From: Gammaproteobacteria bacterium
GTDB lineage: Bacteria > Pseudomonadota > Gammaproteobacteria > Immundisolibacterales > Immundisolibacteraceae
Direction: 5' to 3'
DNA: 8,329 nt
NCBI GenBank assembly: GCA_003526065.1
Contig: DQBD01000074.1
Location: 1-8,329 of the forward strand
Each line of letters begins with the position of its first letter. The first letter of the stretch is position 1. The position numbers and the translations under genes were made by a program. The notes beneath the pieces are model-generated. The model was not told the DNA's origin. It saw only the letters and a list, made by a program, of their open reading frames with translations, and ran no database searches. Shown one piece after another: positions 1 to 8,329 of the stretch.

Positions 1-1431
<1,431 letters not shown>

Positions 1432-1463
1432 CTACCGGCCGCGCCGGGGTATGGCAGTCCGTG

Positions 1464-1724
1464 TCAGACAGCCGGTTCGACGCTGATGAACCGGCGGTTC
1501 TTCTGGCCGCCGGTGTGGAAGCGTACCTGACCGTCGACCAGTGCAAACAGCGTGTGGTCACGCCCGATGCCGACGTTGTCACCGGCATGGAAGGCAGTGC
1601 CACGCTGGCGTACCAGGATGTTGCCGGCCAGTACCTGCTGACCGCCGAAGCGCTTGACGCCCAGGCGCTTGGAAATGGAATCGCGGCCGTTGCGGGAACT
1701 GCCGGCGGCTTTTTTGTGTGCCAT
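1464..1724 (-). CDS. rpmA: 50S ribosomal protein L27
   Basis: L27 is a large-subunit protein whose N-terminal tail reaches the peptidyl-transferase centre. The 86-residue product begins [16 protein letters not shown], the invariant L27 tail without the cleaved N-terminal extension seen in Firmicutes. It continues with the conserved [10 protein letters not shown] (20-29) and [13 protein letters not shown] segments, and ends with [16 protein letters not shown]. Length is normal for the family. An AGGAG at 1736-1740 (minus-strand sense) lies 11 nt before the ATG. The gene follows rplU after 27 bp in the usual order and is followed by a terminator hairpin. Confidence 0.98.
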   Translation of the reverse strand: MAHKKAAGSSRNGRDSISKRLGVKRFGGQQVLAGNILVRQRGTAFHAGDNVGIGRDHTLFALVDGQVRFHTGGQKNRRFISVEPAV

Positions 1725-1751
1725 GGCTGCTAGGGCTCCTTGAGCGTGGTG

Positions 1752-2066
1752 TTACGGGGCGCCGATGCCGGTGATGGCGATTTCGGTGTAGTGCTGGCGG
1801 TGGCCCATCTGCTTTTGATGGTGCTTGCGCCGGCGGAACTTGATGATGCGGATCTTCGGATGCCGGCCGACGGCGCGCAGTTCGGCGGTGACCGTTGCAC
1901 CCTCGACGTAGGGCCGACCGACTTTCACTTCGCCGCCGGCGCCGACCATCAGCACCTGGTCGAAGGTGAGCGTGTCGCCGACCGCGCCGGGCAGCTTTTC
2001 AACCTTCAGCACGCTGCCCTGTTCAACCCGGTACTGCTTGCCGCCGGTTTCGATTACCGCAAACAT
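1752..2066 (-). CDS. rplU: 50S ribosomal protein L21
   Basis: L21 binds 23S rRNA in the large ribosomal subunit. The 104-residue product starts [14 protein letters not shown], which is the conserved L21 start. An in-frame opening extends upstream to 2108 but adds 14 non-conserved residues, and the ATG at 2064-2066 is preceded by CGGGGAATTCC, so the shorter start was chosen. The conserved basic segment with [16 protein letters not shown] is present near the C-terminus. It is the first gene of the leftward unit, with a predicted promoter at 2131-2160 giving a leader of about 58 nt. The 8-residue tail after the basic motif ([10 protein letters not shown] region) is typical. Confidence 0.97.
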   Translation of the reverse strand: MFAVIETGGKQYRVEQGSVLKVEKLPGAVGDTLTFDQVLMVGAGGEVKVGRPYVEGATVTAELRAVGRHPKIRIIKFRRRKHHQKQMGHRQHYTEIAITGIGAP

Positions 2067-2130
2067 GGAATTCCCCGATGCCGATGTCGGCCCAGGCGGT
2101 GCTACCACCCGGCCAAGAAAAAGGGCGAGA

Positions 2131-2160
2131 ATTCTATTCCCGCTGCGGGCGCAGGGTCAA
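2131..2160 (-). promoter_or_regulatory. Predicted sigma70 promoter of rplU-rpmA(-obgE-proB)
   Basis: Read on the minus strand, TTGACC (2155-2160) and TAGAAT (2131-2136) are separated by 18 bp and match the sigma70 -35 and -10 boxes at 5 of 6 positions each. The position fits a start site near 2124 and a leader of about 58 nt before rplU. The assignment rests on sequence match and position only. Confidence 0.65.
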
Positions 2161-2165
2161 ACGGC

Positions 2166-2195
2166 TTGACACCCGTGGTGCCCGAAACCTAGCAT
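2166..2195 (+). promoter_or_regulatory. Predicted sigma70 promoter of ispB
   Basis: A perfect TTGACA (2166-2171) is followed after 18 bp by TAGCAT (2190-2195), matching the -10 consensus at 4 of 6 positions; CTAGCA at 17 bp is a weaker alternative. Transcription would start near 2202, leaving a leader of only about 24 nt before the ispB ATG. The -35 box lies 5 bp from the -35 box of the opposing rplU promoter. Confidence 0.6.
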
Positions 2196-2225
2196 CCGCC
2201 GGCTTTCCAGGGCCCCTGTCCGCGC

Positions 2226-3203
2226 ATGACCGCCACTTCTCTTGCCACCTTGCTGGCGCCGGCCGCTGCCGACATGGCTGCCGTCAACGCCCTCATCGAA
2301 CAGCGTCTGCACTCGTCGGTGCCGACCATCGATCAGTTGTCCGGCTACATCATCCACAGCGGCGGCAAGCGCCTGCGGCCGGTGATGGCGGTGCTGGCGG
2401 CGCGCGCCTGCGGTTACGAGGGCGAGCGGCATCATCTGCTGGCGGCCGTGGTCGAGTTCATTCACACCGCCACCCTGCTGCACGACGACGTGGTGGACGA
2501 GTCGGACCTGCGCCGCGGGCGGCAGACCGCCAACAGCCGCTTCGGCAACGGACTGTCGGTGCTGGTTGGCGACTTCCTGTACTCGCGTTCGTTCCAGATG
2601 ATGGTGGAACTGGGGCTGGCCGAGGTGATGGACGTGCTGGCGGGCGCCACCAATCGGATTTCCGAAGGCGAGGTGTTGCAGTTCCTGAACCGCCGCAACA
2701 TCGACGCCACCCCCGACCAGTGCCTGGCCATCGCCCGCAGCAAGACCGCCACCCTGTTCGATGCGGCTGCCCGTTGCGGTGCCCTGTTGGCCGGTCAGCC
2801 GCCGCAGCGCCAGCAGGCGCTGGGCGATTACGGCCTCAACTTCGGCCTTGCCTACCAGCTGGTGGACGACCTGCTCGACTACCAGGGTGATGCGGCGCGC
2901 ATCGGCAAGAACCTGGGTGACGACCTGGCCGAGGGCAGCCCCACGCTGCCGCTGGCCTATGCGCTGCAGCATGGCGACGCGCGGCAGGTGCAGGTGGTGC
3001 GGGAAGCCCTGCGCCAGGGCGGCGTGCCGGACTTTGCCGCGGTGCTCGACGTGATTGAATCGACCGGGGCCATCGCGTACACTGCGCGGCTCGCGCGGAC
3101 CTACGCCGAGCGTGCCGAAGCGGCGCTCGACGGCTTGCCCGACTCGCCGGCCTTGCAGGCGTTGCAGGGTCTGGCACGGTTTGCGGTTTCCCGGGATTTC
3201 TAG
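2226..3203 (+). CDS. ispB: Long-chain all-trans-polyprenyl diphosphate synthase (probably octaprenyl)
   Basis: This enzyme extends farnesyl diphosphate with isopentenyl diphosphate to make the long isoprenoid side chain of ubiquinone or menaquinone. The 325-residue protein shows GGKRLRP (46-52), the first aspartate-rich motif DDVVD (87-91) followed by ESDLRRGR, the GDFLYSRSFQMM segment (115-126), EGEVLQ (148-152 region), and the second aspartate motif DDLLD (214-218) followed by GKNLGDDLAEG. The fifth residue before the first Asp is a small Ala (82), not the bulky aromatic of short-chain enzymes, which fits a long product; C40 versus C45 cannot be told from sequence. No clear Shine-Dalgarno sequence precedes the ATG. 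The gene diverges from rplU and precedes tRNA-Pro by 50 bp, a common arrangement in gammaproteobacteria. Confidence 0.95.
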   Translation: MTATSLATLLAPAAADMAAVNALIEQRLHSSVPTIDQLSGYIIHSGGKRLRPVMAVLAARACGYEGERHHLLAAVVEFIHTATLLHDDVVDESDLRRGRQTANSRFGNGLSVLVGDFLYSRSFQMMVELGLAEVMDVLAGATNRISEGEVLQFLNRRNIDATPDQCLAIARSKTATLFDAAARCGALLAGQPPQRQQALGDYGLNFGLAYQLVDDLLDYQGDAARIGKNLGDDLAEGSPTLPLAYALQHGDARQVQVVREALRQGGVPDFAAVLDVIESTGAIAYTARLARTYAERAEAALDGLPDSPALQALQGLARFAVSRDF

Positions 3204-3246
3204 ACGTTTCCTGTGATCGCCCCTGGTGGCGACCGCAGCACGAGTG

Positions 3247-3337
3247 TCGCAATCGGGGTGTAGCTCAGCTTGGTAGAGCACCGTCTTCGGGAGGCGGGGG
3301 CCGGAGGTTCGAATCCTCTCACCCCGACCAATTGCGA
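3247..3337 (+). other. Inverted repeat exactly flanking tRNA-Pro (leader/trailer helix)
   Basis: TCGCAAT (3247-3253) ends at the base before the tRNA, and its exact reverse complement ATTGCGA (3331-3337) starts at the base after the encoded CCA. G3246 with T3338 adds a possible wobble pair. In the precursor RNA these arms would stack on the acceptor stem, leaving only the ACCA bulged. This is directly visible in the sequence; its role in processing is inferred. Confidence 0.7.
3254..3330 (+). tRNA. tRNA-Pro, anticodon CGG
   Basis: The 77-nt gene folds as a full cloverleaf. The acceptor stem is CGGGGTG (3254-3260) with CACCCCG (3320-3326), the D stem is GCTC/GAGC, and the anticodon stem is CCGTC/GGCGG around loop TTCGGGA (3286-3292), which gives anticodon CGG at 3288-3290. 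The T arm is GGAGG-TTCGAAT-CCTCT. Discriminator A3327 is followed by encoded CCA (3328-3330). The loop and T arm match the E. coli proK type. It reads CCG codons. It lies 50 bp after ispB with no clear promoter of its own, so it may be made partly by read-through. Confidence 0.96.
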
Positions 3338-3351
3338 TCTTCCTGGCCTGT

Positions 3352-3366
3352 CCGGCGCCTCGCCGG
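3352..3366 (+). terminator. Hairpin after tRNA-Pro, possible weak terminator or 3' end structure
   Basis: CCGGCG (3352-3357) and CGCCGG (3361-3366) form a perfect 6-bp stem with a 3-nt CCT loop, 22 nt after the tRNA CCA. No T-tract follows, so it is not a classical intrinsic terminator. It could mark the 3' end of the ispB-tRNA transcript or simply be a chance palindrome in GC-rich DNA. Confidence 0.3.
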
Positions 3367-3398
3367 TGCGGCTGCCCCCGGCGCGCTGACGACCGGGT

Positions 3399-4676
<1,278 letters not shown>

Positions 4677-4702
4677 GCAGTCACGACGGGGCCCTGCCGC
4701 CC

Positions 4703-5710
4703 ATGCGCATCCTGGTCACCGGCACCGCCGGTTTCATCGGTTCGGCGGTGGCCGAGCGCCTGCTGGCGCAGGGGCACGAGGTCATCGGCCTGGACGAGGT
4801 CAACGACTACTACGACGTCAACCTGAAGCTGGCGCGCCTGGCGCGTCTGACGCCGCACGCCAACTTCACCGAGGCGCGCATCCGCCTGCAGGACCGCGGC
4901 GCCATGGAGCGCCTGTTCGCCCAGGCGCGCCCGCAGCGGGTCATCCACCTGGCCGCGCAGGCCGGCGTGCGGTACTCGCTGACCCACCCGCATGCCTATG
5001 TCGACGCGAACCTGGTCGGCTTCATGAACATTCTGGAAGGGTGCCGCCACGGTGCGGTGGAGCACCTGGTGTATGCCTCGAGCAGTTCGGTGTACGGCGC
5101 CAACACCAAGCTGCCGTTCTCCGAGCACGATCTGGCCGATCACCCGGTCAGCCTGTATGCCGCCACCAAGCGTTCGAACGAGCTGATGGCGCACTGCTAT
5201 GCCCACCTGTACGGGCTGCCGGTCAGTGGCCTGCGGTTCTTTACCGTCTACGGGCCGTGGGGCCGGCCGGACATGGCCCTGTTCCTGTTCACCCGCGCCA
5301 TCCTGGCCGGAGAACCGGTGGACGTGTTCAACGCCGGTCACCACCGGCGCGACTTCACCTACATCGACGACATCGTCGAGGGCGTGCTGCGCGTCACGGC
5401 GCGGGTGGCCGCGCCCGATCCGGCCTGGGACGGCGGGCGGCCGGACCCGGCCACCAGCACGGCGCCGTTTCGCATCTACAACATCGGCAACAACCGGCCG
5501 GTGGAACTGCTGCGTTACCTGGAGGTGCTGGAGGCGTGTCTGGGTCGCAAGGCCGAGAAACGTCTGTTGCCGATGCAACCGGGCGACGTGCCGGAGACCT
5601 GCGCCGACATCGACGACCTGGCCGGTGACGTCGGCTACCAGCCGGCCACGCCGGTGGAGGTGGGCGTGCGCCGTTTCGTCGACTGGTACCGAGACTACTA
5701 TCGGGTGTAG
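4703..5710 (+). CDS. NAD-dependent epimerase, UDP-glucuronate 4-epimerase-like (extended SDR)
   Basis: This is probably the cytoplasmic enzyme that inverts C4 of a UDP-uronic acid (UDP-GlcA to UDP-GalA, or the N-acetylated forms). The 335-residue product has the NAD-binding TGTAGFIG (6-13), NDYYDVNLK (34-42), [11 protein letters not shown] (82-92), ASSSSVYG (125-132), the catalytic YAATK (Tyr152, Lys156), [14 protein letters not shown] (179-192), RDFTYIDDI (216-224) and [13 protein letters not shown] near 291-303. NDYYDV and MQPGDV are typical of UDP-glucuronate epimerases. The ATG at 4703 gives the family's normal start and length; a GTG at 4673 overlapping the upstream stop in GTGA would add 10 residues. 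The gene lies 26 bp after the dehydrogenase and likely acts on its product, which makes an N-acetylated uronate possible. The exact substrate is unresolved. Confidence 0.88.
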   Translation: MRILVTGTAGFIGSAVAERLLAQGHEVIGLDEVNDYYDVNLKLARLARLTPHANFTEARIRLQDRGAMERLFAQARPQRVIHLAAQAGVRYSLTHPHAYVDANLVGFMNILEGCRHGAVEHLVYASSSSVYGANTKLPFSEHDLADHPVSLYAATKRSNELMAHCYAHLYGLPVSGLRFFTVYGPWGRPDMALFLFTRAILAGEPVDVFNAGHHRRDFTYIDDIVEGVLRVTARVAAPDPAWDGGRPDPATSTAPFRIYNIGNNRPVELLRYLEVLEACLGRKAEKRLLPMQPGDVPETCADIDDLAGDVGYQPATPVEVGVRRFVDWYRDYYRV

Positions 5711-5715
5711 GTGCC

Positions 5716-6333
5716 TCAGGCGCCGAAGCGCGACAGGTCGCCCTTGCCGGGCCGGATCACCTGCGGCACGCCGTCCTCGAACGCCACCACGGTGCTGACC
5801 TGGTAGTCGCACGGGCCCGCGTCCAGCAGCAGGTCGATGTGCTTTCCCAGACGCTCGGCAATGTCGTCCGGGTCGACCAGCGGAAACTCATCGTCCGGCA
5901 GTTGCAGTGTGCTCGACAGCAGCGGCGCGTCGCGCAGCGCCAGCAGACCGAGCGGCACCGCATGGTCGCTGATGCGGATGCCGGCCGCCCGGCGGCGGTC
6001 CTGCAGGCGCTTGGGCACCTCGCGCGTGGCCGGCAGCACGAAGGTGTACGGCCCCGGCGTGCTGGCGCGCAGCAGGCGGTGTTCGGCGGTGCCCAGCGTG
6101 GCGTAGGTGGACACCTGCGACAGGTCACGGCACAGCAGCGTGAACGGGTGCTGACCGTCCAGGCGGCGCAGGGCGCGGATGCGCTCCACGGCGGTCTTGT
6201 CGGTCGGCTCGCACAGCAGCACGTAGCTGCAGTCGGTCGGGCAGGCCAGCAGCGCCCCGCGGGCGAGTGCCTCGGCGGCCTTGCCGAGCAGGCGTTGCTG
6301 CGGATTGTCCGGGTGCACGTGAAAGCGCTGCAT
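5716..6333 (-). CDS. yciO: YciO family protein (YrdC/Sua5 domain, L-threonylcarbamoyladenylate synthase-like)
   Basis: The protein is related to the YrdC/Sua5 enzymes that make threonylcarbamoyl-AMP for the t6A base of tRNA, but YciO is a separate subgroup whose cellular role is less certain. The 205 residues begin with the YciO hallmark HPDNPQQR (7-14), followed by PTDCSYVLLC (32-41), FTLLCRDLSQVSTYA (64-78), TPGPYTFVLPATREVPKRL (92-110), GIRISDH (118-124), LLSSTLQLP (138-146) and a C-terminal VIRPGKGD (192-199). Length is normal. The segment PTDCSYVLLC departs from the usual PTDSxYALGC in YciO proteins, where Gly before the last Cys is replaced by Leu. No Shine-Dalgarno sequence is clear before the ATG, but the start matches the family. 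It converges with the epimerase gene (5 bp between stops). Confidence 0.9.
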   Translation of the reverse strand: MQRFHVHPDNPQQRLLGKAAEALARGALLACPTDCSYVLLCEPTDKTAVERIRALRRLDGQHPFTLLCRDLSQVSTYATLGTAEHRLLRASTPGPYTFVLPATREVPKRLQDRRRAAGIRISDHAVPLGLLALRDAPLLSSTLQLPDDEFPLVDPDDIAERLGKHIDLLLDAGPCDYQVSTVVAFEDGVPQVIRPGKGDLSRFGA

Positions 6334-6448
6334 GGGTCACGCCGGTGGCGGTGGTGGTCAGGCGCGGCATGGTAGCGTTATCCCCTCGTTCTCGCCGAGG
6401 CGCTTCGCCCGGCGGAAGTGGCCTTAAGCAATCCCGAGGTTGGCTGGC
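6334..6448. other. Divergent intergenic region between yciO and yciB
   Basis: This gap must carry the promoters of yciO (leftward) and yciB (rightward), but I see no convincing -35/-10 pair in either direction. A GAGG at 6435-6438, 10 nt before the GTG at 6449, is the probable yciB ribosome binding site. A run of GGT/GGC triplets at 6343-6358 is low-complexity sequence without evident coding function. Confidence 0.5.
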
Positions 6449-7183
6449 GTGAAGCTGTTGTTCGATTTCCTGCCCATCGTGGTGTTCTTTGTCGCCTACA
6501 AGGTGGCGGGCATCTACTGGGCCACGGGCGCCGCGGTGGCGGTGTCGGCCTTGCAGATCGCCGCGCTGCGCGTCGGTCGCCGGCCGGTGGACAGGACGCA
6601 GTGGTTCAACCTGGCGCTGCTGGCGGGTCTGGGCGGGCTGACCATCGCCCTGCGTGACGAGCGCTTCATCATGTGGAAGCCGAGCCTGATCAACTGGGCG
6701 TTTGCGCTGGCGTTCGCCGCGAGCCTGCTCGGACGCATGCCGCTGGCGGAGCGCCTGCTGGGCGGACAGCTGGCGCTGCCGCGTGCGGTGTGGCGGCGCC
6801 TGACGGTCGGCTGGGTGGCGTTCTTCCTGCTCAGCGGCGCGCTCAACGCGTACGTCGCCTTCGTCTACCAGGTCACGCCCGATCGTCTCGACGCCGGGCA
6901 ACAGGCCGTCTACCAGCAGGTGGCGGTCGATGACGCCCGTTATGTCGACGCGGTCGAGGGCAAGGAATGGGCGCAGCTGGCCCCGGAACAGCAGGCTGCC
7001 GTGGCGGCACTCACGCCGGCGCAGCGCCAGGCCGCCTATCTGCACAAGCTGCACCAGGATCTGTGGGTCGACTTCAAGCTGTTCGGCCTGCTCGGCCTGA
7101 CGCTGGCGTTCGCCCTGGCGCAGGGCGTGTACCTGAGCCGTCATCTGCCGCCGGCCACGGCGGGCGGGGAGTCGGCGGCATGA
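6449..7183 (+). CDS. yciB: YciB (IspZ-like, septation protein A family) inner-membrane protein with extra hydrophilic segment
   Basis: YciB proteins are small multi-spanning inner-membrane proteins linked to cell-envelope integrity and septation; the biochemical activity is not settled. The 244-residue product starts with the family signature MKLLFDFLPIVVFFVAYK. Further matching segments are IYWATGAAV (22-30), GLTIALRDERFIMWKPS (63-79), VWRRLTVGWVAFFLLSGALNAYVAF (114-138) and the final membrane segment beginning WVDFKLFGLLGLTL (206-219). About five hydrophobic segments are visible. It is roughly 65 residues longer than the E. coli protein (179) because residues 141-204 form a hydrophilic Gln/Ala-rich insertion where other YciB proteins have only a few residues. 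GTG at 6449 was chosen because it gives the family start and has GAGG 10 nt upstream; a TTG at 6440 would sit on the GAGG. It overlaps bolA in ATGA. Confidence 0.9.
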   Translation: MKLLFDFLPIVVFFVAYKVAGIYWATGAAVAVSALQIAALRVGRRPVDRTQWFNLALLAGLGGLTIALRDERFIMWKPSLINWAFALAFAASLLGRMPLAERLLGGQLALPRAVWRRLTVGWVAFFLLSGALNAYVAFVYQVTPDRLDAGQQAVYQQVAVDDARYVDAVEGKEWAQLAPEQQAAVAALTPAQRQAAYLHKLHQDLWVDFKLFGLLGLTLAFALAQGVYLSRHLPPATAGGESAA

Positions 7184-7464
7184 GTGACGCCACTGACCGG
7201 CCGCAGCGCATCCGGGTGTGTCTGGAGACGGCGTTTGCACCGACCCGGCTGGAGTTGATCGATGACAGCCATCGCCACGCCGGCCATGCCGGTGCGCGCG
7301 AGGGGGGGCATTTCATCCTGCGCATCGCGGCCCCGGCGTTCGCCGGCAAACGGCCGCTGGAGTGTCACCGGATGATCTATGCCGCCCTCGGCGAGCTGAT
7401 GCGCACCGACATTCACGCGCTCAGCATCGAGTTGCTGCCGCCGGGGTTGGACGGCGCGGACTAG
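7180..7464 (+). CDS. bolA: BolA family protein
   Basis: BolA proteins are small class II KH-like proteins that partner monothiol glutaredoxins in [2Fe-2S] handling; E. coli BolA also acts as a stress and morphology regulator. The 94-residue product shows LELIDDSHRHAGH (24-36), FILRIAAPAFAGKRPLECHRMIYAAL (45-70, including the family's invariant ligand His63) and HALSIELLPP near the C-terminus (79-88). Length is typical. The ATG at 7180 overlaps the yciB stop in ATGA, so translation is probably coupled. yciB-bolA neighbourhoods are common in gammaproteobacteria. Whether it acts as BolA or as the paralogue IbaG cannot be settled from this window. Confidence 0.92.
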   Translation: MSDATDRPQRIRVCLETAFAPTRLELIDDSHRHAGHAGAREGGHFILRIAAPAFAGKRPLECHRMIYAALGELMRTDIHALSIELLPPGLDGAD

Positions 7465-7498
7465 CGCCTCGGGTCGAGACCGTGCCGTGAACGCAGAA

Positions 7499-7517
7499 CG
7501 TCACGCACGGGGTGACG
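7499..7517. promoter_or_regulatory. Palindrome upstream of the dehydrogenase gene, candidate operator
   Basis: CGTCAC (7499-7504) and GTGACG (7512-7517) form a perfect inverted repeat with a 7-bp spacer, in the 86-bp gap between bolA and the dehydrogenase gene. A further GTGACG lies at 7543-7548, next to the ribosome binding site. No T-tract follows, so it is not an intrinsic terminator. It may bind a regulator of the dehydrogenase; no strong promoter boxes were recognised beside it. Confidence 0.3.
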
Positions 7518-7535
7518 CCTGACAGGGCGCATGCG

Positions 7536-7541
7536 AGGAGG
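7536..7541 (+). promoter_or_regulatory. Strong ribosome binding site of the dehydrogenase gene
   Basis: AGGAGG, a full anti-16S match, lies 9 nt before the ATG at 7551 within GAGGAGGAG. It fixes that start codon and is the strongest Shine-Dalgarno sequence in the window, in contrast to the weak ones before ispB, obgE, tviB and yciO. Confidence 0.8.
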
Positions 7542-7550
7542 AGTGACGGG

Positions 7551-8329
7551 ATGACACAGCGAATCGGCAAACGGGCGGTGTTGGTGGCGGCCAACGCGCC
7601 GCTGGAGATCTGGCAGCGGCCGGTGGCGGATCCGGCCGCCGGCGAAGTGCTGGTACGCCTGACCCACGGTGGGGTGTGCGGTACCGACGTGCATTTCTGG
7701 CGCGGCGAGGTGCCGCTGCCGGGTCCGGTGGTGCTCGGGCACGAGGGCGTGGGTGTGGTCGAGGCACTCGGTGCCGGCGTGGGCACCGATTACGCCGGCA
7801 GTCCGCTGGCGGTGGGCGACCGCGTCTATTGGCAGCCGGTGGCACCGTGCCAGCGTTGCCACGCCTGCACGGTGCTGGGTGACGTGTCGATGTGCGAGAA
7901 CGCCTTCGCCGGTGTGTTCGGCGATGCGGGCGGGCCGACCGCGGCCAGCTATTGCGACTTCGCCACGCTGCGTGCCGGGCTGCCGTTCTATCGCGTGCCG
8001 GACGACACGCCGTCGGACGCGGTGATTGCGCTCGGCTGTGCGTTGCCGACGGTGCTGCAGGGCATCGAACGGCTGGAGGGCATCCGTCCGGGGATGAGTG
8101 TGGTGGTGCAGGGTTGCGGTCCGGTCGGCCTGGCGGCGACGCTGCTTGCGCACCTGTCCGGTGCCGCGCCGCTGATCGTCATCGGCGCGCCGCAGCGGCG
8201 CCTGGCGGTGGCGCGGCAGTTCGGTGCCACCGACACCCTGGACATGGACGAACTGCCCGATGCCGCAGCGCGCGCCGCGCGGGTGCGCGAGCTCACCGGC
8301 GGGCGCGGCGCCGACGTGGTGATCGAGGC
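7551..8329 (+). CDS. Zinc-dependent MDR-family alcohol dehydrogenase, N-terminal 259 residues (runs off right edge)
   Basis: This is a medium-chain dehydrogenase that would oxidise or reduce an alcohol/carbonyl substrate with NAD(P). The N-terminal GroES-like domain carries catalytic-zinc residues Cys43 (in GVCGTD) and His64-Glu65 (GHEGVG), with a likely third ligand Cys163 in LGCALPT. A structural-zinc lobe has Cys100, Cys103, Cys106 and Cys115. The Rossmann part begins at VVVQGCGPVGLAA (184-196). The last two cysteines of the lobe are eight residues apart, one more than the usual seven. The pattern resembles the group sometimes annotated as phosphonate-associated alcohol dehydrogenases, but nothing in the visible neighbourhood supports a phosphonate role and the substrate is unknown. 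The open frame reaches the window end without a stop. It lies 86 bp after bolA with its own strong ribosome binding site. Confidence 0.9.
   Translation, partial: MTQRIGKRAVLVAANAPLEIWQRPVADPAAGEVLVRLTHGGVCGTDVHFWRGEVPLPGPVVLGHEGVGVVEALGAGVGTDYAGSPLAVGDRVYWQPVAPCQRCHACTVLGDVSMCENAFAGVFGDAGGPTAASYCDFATLRAGLPFYRVPDDTPSDAVIALGCALPTVLQGIERLEGIRPGMSVVVQGCGPVGLAATLLAHLSGAAPLIVIGAPQRRLAVARQFGATDTLDMDELPDAAARAARVRELTGGRGADVVIE

Noticed and set aside
3217..3232. Small TCGCC/GGCGA hairpin between ispB and tRNA-Pro as a terminator
   Set aside because: The stem is only 5 bp and no T-tract follows on either strand.
6341..6358. G-rich run that might form a quadruplex
   Set aside because: The G-tracts are only two bases long, and similar runs are expected in GC-rich DNA; no further support.
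6125..7240. Minus-strand open frame of 371 codons opposite yciB that runs into yciO in another frame
   Set aside because: It conflicts with yciB and with the yciO frame and is rich in Arg, Gln and His with no family match.
7461..8153. Minus-strand open frame of 230 codons opposite the dehydrogenase gene
   Set aside because: The plus strand encodes intact zinc-binding and NAD-binding motifs with a strong ribosome binding site; the minus frame is a shadow.

Overview
This is GC-rich DNA of proteobacterial character, most likely from a gammaproteobacterium. The evidence is the conserved cluster rplU-rpmA-obgE-proB facing away from a long-chain polyprenyl diphosphate synthase gene (ispB) that is followed by tRNA-Pro, plus YciO-, YciB- and BolA-type genes. 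No taxonomic computation was possible, and a betaproteobacterium is not excluded. The window looks chromosomal and mostly housekeeping. I see no transposase, integrase, phage gene or CRISPR array.

Left part (1-2066, minus strand): read in the direction of transcription, rplU (ribosomal protein L21), rpmA (L27), a rho-independent terminator or attenuator, obgE (ribosome-associated GTPase) and proB (glutamate 5-kinase, running off the left edge). The obgE stop and proB start overlap in ATGA.

Hub (2067-2225): two good sigma70-type promoters point away from each other, with their -35 boxes only 5 bp apart. One drives rplU leftward and the other drives ispB rightward.

Middle (2226-5710, plus strand): ispB (probably octaprenyl diphosphate synthase, for the ubiquinone side chain); a complete tRNA-Pro(CGG) with encoded CCA, flanked exactly by a 7-bp inverted repeat; then a two-gene nucleotide-sugar set. 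That set is a TviB/WbpO-type UDP-N-acetylhexosamine 6-dehydrogenase and a UDP-uronate 4-epimerase-like SDR enzyme. Together they would make an activated uronic acid (UDP-GlcNAcA/GalNAcA or UDP-GlcA/GalA) for a surface polysaccharide. No glycosyltransferase or export gene lies beside them.

Right part (5716-8329): yciO (minus strand) ends 5 bp from the epimerase gene, tail to tail. After a 115-bp divergent gap come yciB (inner-membrane protein with an unusual hydrophilic insertion of about 60 residues) and bolA, overlapping in ATGA. After an 86-bp gap with a palindrome and a strong ribosome binding site comes the first part of a zinc-dependent MDR-family dehydrogenase that runs off the right edge.

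I found no convincing new multi-gene system. The most interesting points are the promoter hub, the helix flanking the tRNA, the YciB insertion and the isolated uronate gene pair.
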